Shown here in pieces: positions 57,615 to 62,346 of a stretch of 62,346 bases of DNA; position 1 is the first letter of the stretch, and each line of letters opens with the position of its first letter. The notes under the pieces were generated by a model. The model searched no databases. It was not told the DNA's origin and saw only the letters and a program-made list of their open reading frames with translations. This DNA comes from Bacteroidota bacterium (GTDB taxonomy: Bacteria; Bacteroidota; Bacteroidia; Chitinophagales; Chitinophagaceae): NCBI GenBank assembly GCA_013288945.1, contig JABDAZ010000013.1, forward strand, positions 1 to 62,346, given 5' to 3'. A program made the position numbers and the translations under genes.

Positions 57615-57652
57615 ATACTTATGCATCAAAGTAATGTGAGCTTAGTACATTT

Positions 57653-58189
57653 TTAGATAGAGTAAAAAAAACCGTCTTTAAAAACTATTTGTCTTCGTTT
57701 AAATAAATTAACATCAATATTTTTTTCGTCATAAGATTCAATAAAGCTTAGCTTTTTATCTTTTAAAGATGCAAGGATTAATACCTTTTCTCCATTCTTT
57801 AAAATAATTAAATAAACAAAAAGTCCAGGTATAAGAAAGACTTGTTCGTTACTCCATGTCCAAGTATTAACATCATAAGCATCAAGCAAATTCCATAGCT
57901 TATTTTCAATATAAAATTTCACTCTAGCTAAAACAATATCATACAAGTATGTTTTTTTTATGTTATAAACGCAAACAATCTTGTCTTTTTGTATTAACAT
58001 TTTATCTGTAAATAAAGTATTCCATATAAGCTCTCCATTCTTCTTATAATCGAAGTTGTCCAAATTCTGTTCTGCATAATTTTTAATGACCTTGTACGAA
58101 TGAAATTCATCTACAGTTTCTAATTTGTTAACCATGGAAGCAATTTTATCAGAAATACAATAGAACGCTCGAACTAGAATATTCTCCAT
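57653..58189 (-). CDS. Candidate immunity protein for the 58200 RHS tip
   Basis: 178 residues, no signal peptide. Helical first half (YCISDKIASMVNKLETVDEF), then beta-rich (VFLIPGLFVYLIILKNGEKV, LILASLKDKKLSFIESYDEK). No family recognised. It starts 10 bp after the stop of the RHS tip on the same strand, the position expected for its antidote. Confidence 0.5.
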   Translation of the reverse strand: MENILVRAFYCISDKIASMVNKLETVDEFHSYKVIKNYAEQNLDNFDYKKNGELIWNTLFTDKMLIQKDKIVCVYNIKKTYLYDIVLARVKFYIENKLWNLLDAYDVNTWTWSNEQVFLIPGLFVYLIILKNGEKVLILASLKDKKLSFIESYDEKNIDVNLFKRRQIVFKDGFFYSI

Positions 58190-58199
58190 TTTAACATAT

Positions 58200-59186
58200 T
58201 TATTTTTCGCCTAATTTTCTTAGTGGTTTTTCAATTACGTTACGATAAAACTTAAATATTGGATTACCCCAATTGTCATATTCTTTCTCCACTTGATCGA
58301 TAGATTTTTTCTGACTAATAATCGAATAATAAGAAATACCTTCTAAAGTAATTTGCAACACAGGAACCTTACTAAAAAATCTTGCACTTCCATTTACCCA
58401 CGGATTTGTTTTAAAAATACTTGCAGCATCTTTTCCACCTTGTAAAAAATTTTGATACATTCTCCATGCAGTTTGTTCTGATTTCAATCCTCCTGAAAAT
58501 GCTTTGCCTATCGGATCAAGGAGTTTTCGGGACGATAATGTTAAATTATATCTTATTTCTGAAGCCGCATTTGCTGAAATTAAATTATTATTAAATAAAT
58601 CCCTTGTTTCTGCAAGCGGGTTTAAATATTCATTTAACCTTACGCCAAAGTTATATCTTAAAGAAGACTGAGCAAAGAGATCGACAGTGTTTAGTGAAGG
58701 TATATTATTCTCTTGAACAACAGATTTGCCATTTACATCTTGATAGCCAGCAAACTTAAGTGTTTCAATATTGTATACTGCATTATATGTATTATCATCA
58801 ATAGTAAAGGATTTAAGACTTCCGACAGGAGCATCTATTTTCTTCCCATTTGATGGAAGATTATAATTGGTATTCGGATGAAAAGTTTCAAATGATGCTC
58901 CAGTAGGTAAAGTTATATTTTTACCATCGGCAGCAGGCAACGTCGTATCCGCACCATTTGCATCTGTTAACCAAATGGGACTATTACCAAAAGCTGCATA
59001 TGGGCTTTCATATGCCTTGGATTTCGGGTCAACATTCCATCTTCGACCGCTTCTTGCATCGTATTCCCAAAATTCTGCACCCATGGAATTACTTTGTCCT
59101 TTTACCTCATCATCATTCTCTTGGGTATTAAATCCGTACCTATAGTTGATGCCTGTAAGGATTACAGTCCGACCCTGCATCAGCAT
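58200..59186 (-). CDS. Displaced RHS C-terminal toxin module, unknown tip
   Basis: 328 residues. Residues 1-75 are the RHS core end (MLMQGRTVILTGINYRYGF, MGAEFWEYDARSGRRWNVDP, FGNSPIWLTDAN), close to the same segment in the main toxin. Upstream, the core similarity begins at the boundary repeat (59185-59197) and a stop lies two codons before it, so the shell is missing. From residue 80 the tip is unique: a beta-rich start (TLPTGASFETFHPNTNY) and a helical end (SIFKTNPWVNGSARFF, KSIDQVEKEYDNWG). I see no catalytic motif. Silent cassette that could be recombined into a full RHS gene. Confidence 0.7.
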   Translation of the reverse strand: MLMQGRTVILTGINYRYGFNTQENDDEVKGQSNSMGAEFWEYDARSGRRWNVDPKSKAYESPYAAFGNSPIWLTDANGADTTLPAADGKNITLPTGASFETFHPNTNYNLPSNGKKIDAPVGSLKSFTIDDNTYNAVYNIETLKFAGYQDVNGKSVVQENNIPSLNTVDLFAQSSLRYNFGVRLNEYLNPLAETRDLFNNNLISANAASEIRYNLTLSSRKLLDPIGKAFSGGLKSEQTAWRMYQNFLQGGKDAASIFKTNPWVNGSARFFSKVPVLQITLEGISYYSIISQKKSIDQVEKEYDNWGNPIFKFYRNVIEKPLRKLGEK

Positions 59187-59250
59187 CCCGAACGGATTTC
59201 CATAACATTATAATAACCTCGAATTAATATACAAACTATTTTAGCTCAAT

Positions 59251-60045
59251 CTATTTAGAAATTCGAAAAGAGGAACATTCTAAATTATAATGTTCTTTTA
59301 AATATTTAATTACAAATCCTTTTGATCGATTTATTTCTTCATCATTAGGATATTTGTCAGATTCAGTAAGTATCTGGCAAATACCTACTGTGTCGGGGTT
59401 GTCGATACGTACAAATTTTACTTTATATGGATCTGCGCCATTTTCCAATAATACCAATGCTTTTTGATAATATCTCATGATTAAAGCATCGGTTAATGGC
59501 ATATAATAATTTTGCGAATAGTTAACTCTAGCTCCATATTTAATTAGAAGTTTTATATTATCAACCAATTTCTTTTCATCTGCAAAGTTTCCACTTGCTG
59601 CCGCTGCGTCCAACGGTGAAAAAAATTGACTGCCATTTTTGTCATGATATGAAATTATATTAGGATCGCCTTTGTGATCCAAACAATATTGCAAATAGTC
59701 GGTATCTGGGTTTTCTGCTGCAATTGATATTACAGGAAATGTTACAATGCTGTCTAAAAAATTTGGATTGGCACCTAAATCAAGTAATTTTTTAAAAGAT
59801 AATTTTTTATTATTGTAAATTGACCATCTTAGTAATGTGGTTCCTATTGAATCATCGTCTTTTTGATTTACGTTAAGTTTATATTTATCGATTAAATATT
59901 CTATTTGGACTGTATCGTTATTTGATATTGCTTTAATTAAATCGTAATATCTCCCAGAAAAAATATCCTTTCTCGAACCTGGGCCATTATCTTGGCCGCA
60001 ACTCAAGAAAATTATAATAACTGTCAATAAAATAAATATTCTCAT
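59251..60045 (-). CDS. Ankyrin-repeat lipoprotein, candidate immunity for the RHS lipase
   Basis: I choose the ATG at 60045 (MRIFILLTVIIIFLSCGQ) with a lipobox Cys. An in-frame ATG at 60075 would overlap the lipase gene and lengthen the signal. The body has degenerate ankyrin units: TLLRWSIYNNKKLSFKKLLD / LGANPNF, SPLDAAAASGNFADEKKLVD / KYGARVN, LVLLENGADPYK. Ankyrin proteins are common immunity partners of polymorphic toxins. It starts 16 bp after the lipase module and would be anchored in an envelope membrane, where a lipase would act. Confidence 0.65.
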   Translation of the reverse strand: MRIFILLTVIIIFLSCGQDNGPGSRKDIFSGRYYDLIKAISNNDTVQIEYLIDKYKLNVNQKDDDSIGTTLLRWSIYNNKKLSFKKLLDLGANPNFLDSIVTFPVISIAAENPDTDYLQYCLDHKGDPNIISYHDKNGSQFFSPLDAAAASGNFADEKKLVDNIKLLIKYGARVNYSQNYYMPLTDALIMRYYQKALVLLENGADPYKVKFVRIDNPDTVGICQILTESDKYPNDEEINRSKGFVIKYLKEHYNLECSSFRISK

Positions 60046-60061
60046 TTTTAAAATTTTAATT

Positions 60062-61102
60062 TTATCGAGGAGCACCTATTCTTAACCAATTTTCAGTGTC
60101 TGACAACCCTTTCAACAATTGGTTATACAAATGTGTAAAAATATTACCTGGCACAACTACTGGCTTCTCAGCTTGGTCAATTGCGCGATTTACTGCGTCT
60201 ATCATATGTAACCTAATTGTCAATGGAACAGCACTGACTTTTGTCAAATCTGATGTCGCCGGTGTGAGATAGTGTATTGATCCCACAGGGGGTCCATATT
60301 GACCTTTTGAAATTATTCGAGATGCCATCAATATTTCACCTGTCACAATATAGTTATCAATTGGAACATTTGTATTTAGCTTACCCATATCAATAGCATT
60401 TTTAACTACAGTTGCTGGATTAAAGGTAATAGCATAACCATTAGTTGCCATAGCATCTTCAGCGGCTTGCCCTCCACCCTTTGAATGACCAACGAAGGTT
60501 AGATCCGGGTGAGCTCCCAATCCATTACTGATGAGTTTAGCGTTATTTATAGACCTTTTATCTTGATCTGATAATCCTACAAGAGCCTGCACATCCGCTA
60601 TCGCATCTGCTTTATTTTCCGTTCCTGCTGTAGCGTATGTGTATTCCATTAATCCATTATCTTTTTTGCGTCCGTATAATCCTGAAGTCAAACCATTATT
60701 TGGATCTTGATACAAAACACCCTGAATATTAGTATTAATTAATTTCCACCCTTTGAGATTGTTGGAAGTTTTACCACCCGAAGCTATATTATTTATATCT
60801 TCCGCAATTAGAGCTGCCTCTTTTACAGTTGGAGTATCACCTTTAATATCTGTTTTCCATATAGGACTATTTCCGAAGGTTGCATACGGACTAATCACTG
60901 GAACACTTTTAGGATCTTGGTTCCATCTTCTACCACTTCTGGTATCATATTCCCAAAATTCTGCACCCATAGAGTTACTCTGTCCTTTCACTTCATCATC
61001 ATTTTCCTGCGCGTCAAATCCGTACCTGTAATTGACACCGGTGAGGATAACTGTGCGTCCCTGCATCAGCATCCCGAACGGATAACCTAAATATGGAGCC
61101 AC
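60062..61102 (-). CDS. Displaced RHS C-terminal toxin module with lipase-like tip
   Basis: 346 residues. Residues 8-85 are the RHS core end (PFGMLMQGRTVILTGVNYRY, MGAEFWEYDTRSGRRWN). The tip (about 95-346) holds FVGHSKGGGQAAEDAMATNG, a Gly-X-Ser-X-Gly nucleophile elbow (Ser207) of the class-3 lipase/phospholipase type, followed by NYIVTGEILM and SIHYLTP. Predicted to attack membrane lipids. A short leader (MAPYLGY) precedes the boundary repeat, and no shell is present, so this is a stored cassette unless translated alone. Confidence 0.75.
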   Translation of the reverse strand: MAPYLGYPFGMLMQGRTVILTGVNYRYGFDAQENDDEVKGQSNSMGAEFWEYDTRSGRRWNQDPKSVPVISPYATFGNSPIWKTDIKGDTPTVKEAALIAEDINNIASGGKTSNNLKGWKLINTNIQGVLYQDPNNGLTSGLYGRKKDNGLMEYTYATAGTENKADAIADVQALVGLSDQDKRSINNAKLISNGLGAHPDLTFVGHSKGGGQAAEDAMATNGYAITFNPATVVKNAIDMGKLNTNVPIDNYIVTGEILMASRIISKGQYGPPVGSIHYLTPATSDLTKVSAVPLTIRLHMIDAVNRAIDQAEKPVVVPGNIFTHLYNQLLKGLSDTENWLRIGAPR

Positions 61103-61189
61103 AAAGTTTCATTAAACTCTTTTATAAAACTTTCATTGTCTCAGGATGTTTGTATGTTATTGGCGAAGAGTTCTGTCAAATAAATCTAT

Positions 61190-61552
61190 TTATCTTAATT
61201 CAATAAACTGGTCAAAATTTTTATTTATAAATATTGCTTCCTCTTTAGACATTCCTATAAATGGCAGTTCAAAAATATGCCCTGTAGACTTTTCGATCGC
61301 AAAAGCAGTGTCTCCTCCGTCGGAACCAAATATAAAAAAATCCGGTGCATATTTGTCTACGTTATAATTGTTATTTAATTTAATCAAATCAGTTAAGGGC
61401 CACAATATAGTATAGGCATTTTCTGAAGTAATATTTCCCCCATTTGCACCTTTATAAAATTCTATAAAGCCATTGGGTAGTACAATATTTACTTTTGATA
61501 GAAACGATTGCAGGTCGTCATTTTCAGGAGGTTTGTTTTTATCTATTGCCAT
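61190..61552 (-). CDS. SMI1/KNR4 (SUKH) family immunity protein
   Basis: 120 residues: LPNGFIEFYKGANGG, AYTILWPLTDLIKLNNNYNV, FIFGSDGGDTAFAIEKSTG, IFELPFIGMSKEEAIFINKN. This is the standard SUKH fold used as antidote to nuclease and other polymorphic toxins. Starts 5 bp after the HNH-tipped toxin gene, its likely partner. Confidence 0.9.
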   Translation of the reverse strand: MAIDKNKPPENDDLQSFLSKVNIVLPNGFIEFYKGANGGNITSENAYTILWPLTDLIKLNNNYNVDKYAPDFFIFGSDGGDTAFAIEKSTGHIFELPFIGMSKEEAIFINKNFDQFIELR

Positions 61553-61557
61553 TAATA

Positions 61558-62346
61558 TTATTTTTTAAAACTTCGCATAAAATCATTCCAAAAATTTGTA
61601 TACTCTGAATGTTGTTCAGGTGTTAAAAATAGTTTATTTGCTGCATCCGTCGGACTCCCTCCAAATTTTATCGGTGTAATTTCATGTATTTGAAGACTTT
61701 TGAGATAAGGAGCTGAGTTATGTATTGCAGCATTAGTTCTATTTGCCAAAGTTCTAGCAGTTGTATATTCAGCTCCTTCCAATAACCTAAATGGACCAGC
61801 CGGTTTTACACCCCAATTAGGATAGCCTCTCCAATTAAATATCGAAAAGGTTCCTTCAGCATAGGACGGCGCGGATTTAAGTGTACCTAATGCAGACATT
61901 GATTCTTGTGTTGTTACACTCGGATTGTAGCCTCCGGAATAGGGGGCAGGTTCGGCCGCTGACATTGCCGAAATTGTTAAAAGCGTTACTGTGAATTTAA
62001 GATTGTAACCAACTGGATCCTTTTGTTGAGCTCTCATCTGATCTTCACCAAAATTCCAAAGTTTATATTTCCAACTTGAAGTTATTTCCTGTGCAACACC
62101 ATCAAGTGTTTGATTTTTATCATTTAAATATCCCGCGAACACTGCTTTCCCATTAGCCTCTGTCGTCCAACTGGCACTAAAAGTTCCCAGAGCATTTGTA
62201 AAAGATCTTAACTGACCTTGCTGAACAGGTATATTAGTCTTGGTTCCCTTAATTGAATAATCTGTTGCACCATAAAATTGAAGTGAATTTGCTTTCTCAT
62301 CAATATCAATTTTTTGAGTTCCTCCTGCCCCTATAACAGAAGTATC
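61558..62346 (-). CDS. C-terminus of a toxin with HNH-type nuclease tip (5' end outside window)
   Basis: The frame is open to the window edge. The visible 262 residues include AQQKDPVGYNLKFTVTLL and a C-terminal LKSLQIHEITPIKFGG / NKLFLTPEQHSEYTNFWNDF pattern, with the His-Asn-His arrangement of HNH/LHH-type endonuclease toxin domains. The following SMI1/KNR4 gene (5-bp gap) supports a toxin-immunity pair. An RHS core is expected beyond the window edge but is not seen here. Confidence 0.75.
   Translation of the reverse strand, partial: DTSVIGAGGTQKIDIDEKANSLQFYGATDYSIKGTKTNIPVQQGQLRSFTNALGTFSASWTTEANGKAVFAGYLNDKNQTLDGVAQEITSSWKYKLWNFGEDQMRAQQKDPVGYNLKFTVTLLTISAMSAAEPAPYSGGYNPSVTTQESMSALGTLKSAPSYAEGTFSIFNWRGYPNWGVKPAGPFRLLEGAEYTTARTLANRTNAAIHNSAPYLKSLQIHEITPIKFGGSPTDAANKLFLTPEQHSEYTNFWNDFMRSFKK

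Noticed and set aside
60043-60075. Start of the ankyrin gene at 60075
   Set aside because: It would overlap the lipase module and add ten charged residues before a good lipoprotein signal; 60045 is preferred.
1-62346. CRISPR array, tRNA or rRNA genes
   Set aside because: No regularly spaced identical repeats, cloverleaf-type sequences or ribosomal RNA signatures were seen by eye; a small RNA gene could still be missed.

Overview
The window looks like a chromosomal segment of an AT-rich member of the Bacteroidota, most likely a Chitinophagaceae/Sphingobacteriia-type organism. The signs are the Bacteroidetes-style MobA/MobB/MobC module, TPR-sensor histidine kinases, DUF6934 and DUF6443/RHS giant proteins, TSP3-OmpA proteins, and the absence of clear Shine-Dalgarno sequences. 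I see no rRNA, tRNA, CRISPR array, integrase or intact transposase. The assignment is by protein-family flavour only.

Layout. (1) 1-5.4 kb: a decaying accessory stretch. It holds the tail of one TPR histidine kinase and a complete inverted paralogue, a TMEM175-like channel gene frameshifted by a 14-bp tandem duplication, two NTF2-fold (SnoaL-like) genes, and an RsbQ-like hydrolase cut off at a 33-bp junction repeat. (2) 5.6-15.2 kb, minus strand: a defence-island-like block. It has a truncated ESPP-motif protein, a TrlF-type PHP+SMC-like ATPase with an amber codon at position 10, a PD-(D/E)XK nuclease split at a (TA)n tract, a second PD-(D/E)XK-like protein, a truncated DUF1016 nuclease, and a compact operon of NA37-like / RelA-SpoT synthetase / NA37 genes. 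(3) 15.3-22.1 kb: a mobilization module (mobC coupling ATPase, mobB relaxase, mobA accessory protein, candidate oriT hairpins), followed by a stand-alone FtsK-gamma DNA-binding protein, a RadC/JAMM protein, a small conserved element protein and SSB. It looks like a mobilizable or decayed integrative element. (4) 22.4-29 kb: hypotheticals, a GTWxG-motif (heme-binding-like) protein pair, and a NarL-type two-component operon with a membrane protein. (5) 29.2-33 kb: a TIR protein with an unknown C-terminal domain, DUF6934 plus a small partner, a GT25 glycosyltransferase and a membrane protein. (6) 33.2-57 kb: a TSP3-OmpA gene, then a tight operon of beta-barrel-like outer-membrane protein, FN3-like secreted protein, PA14/RHS-like giant (two single-base homopolymer frameshifts), LolA-like protein, a 3,229-residue DUF6443/RHS polymorphic toxin with a C-terminal HELGH metallopeptidase, and a candidate exported immunity protein. 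(7) 57.6-62.3 kb, minus strand: an inverted array of displaced RHS C-terminal toxin/immunity cassettes (unknown toxin + partner; GHSKG lipase + ankyrin lipoprotein; HNH nuclease + SMI1/KNR4), facing the main RHS gene.

How it fits together. The right third is an RHS polymorphic-toxin locus whose cassettes share a conserved core end and a 14-bp boundary sequence (TATCCGTTCGGGAT), consistent with tip exchange by recombination. The left half pairs a mobilization backbone with nuclease, nucleotide-signalling and nucleoid-associated genes that may protect against foreign DNA. At least six loci carry small indels, nonsense codons or truncations (14-bp duplication, TA tract, A8, G7, TAG, junction truncations). 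They may reflect real decay, phase variation or sequencing error, and the sequence alone cannot decide.
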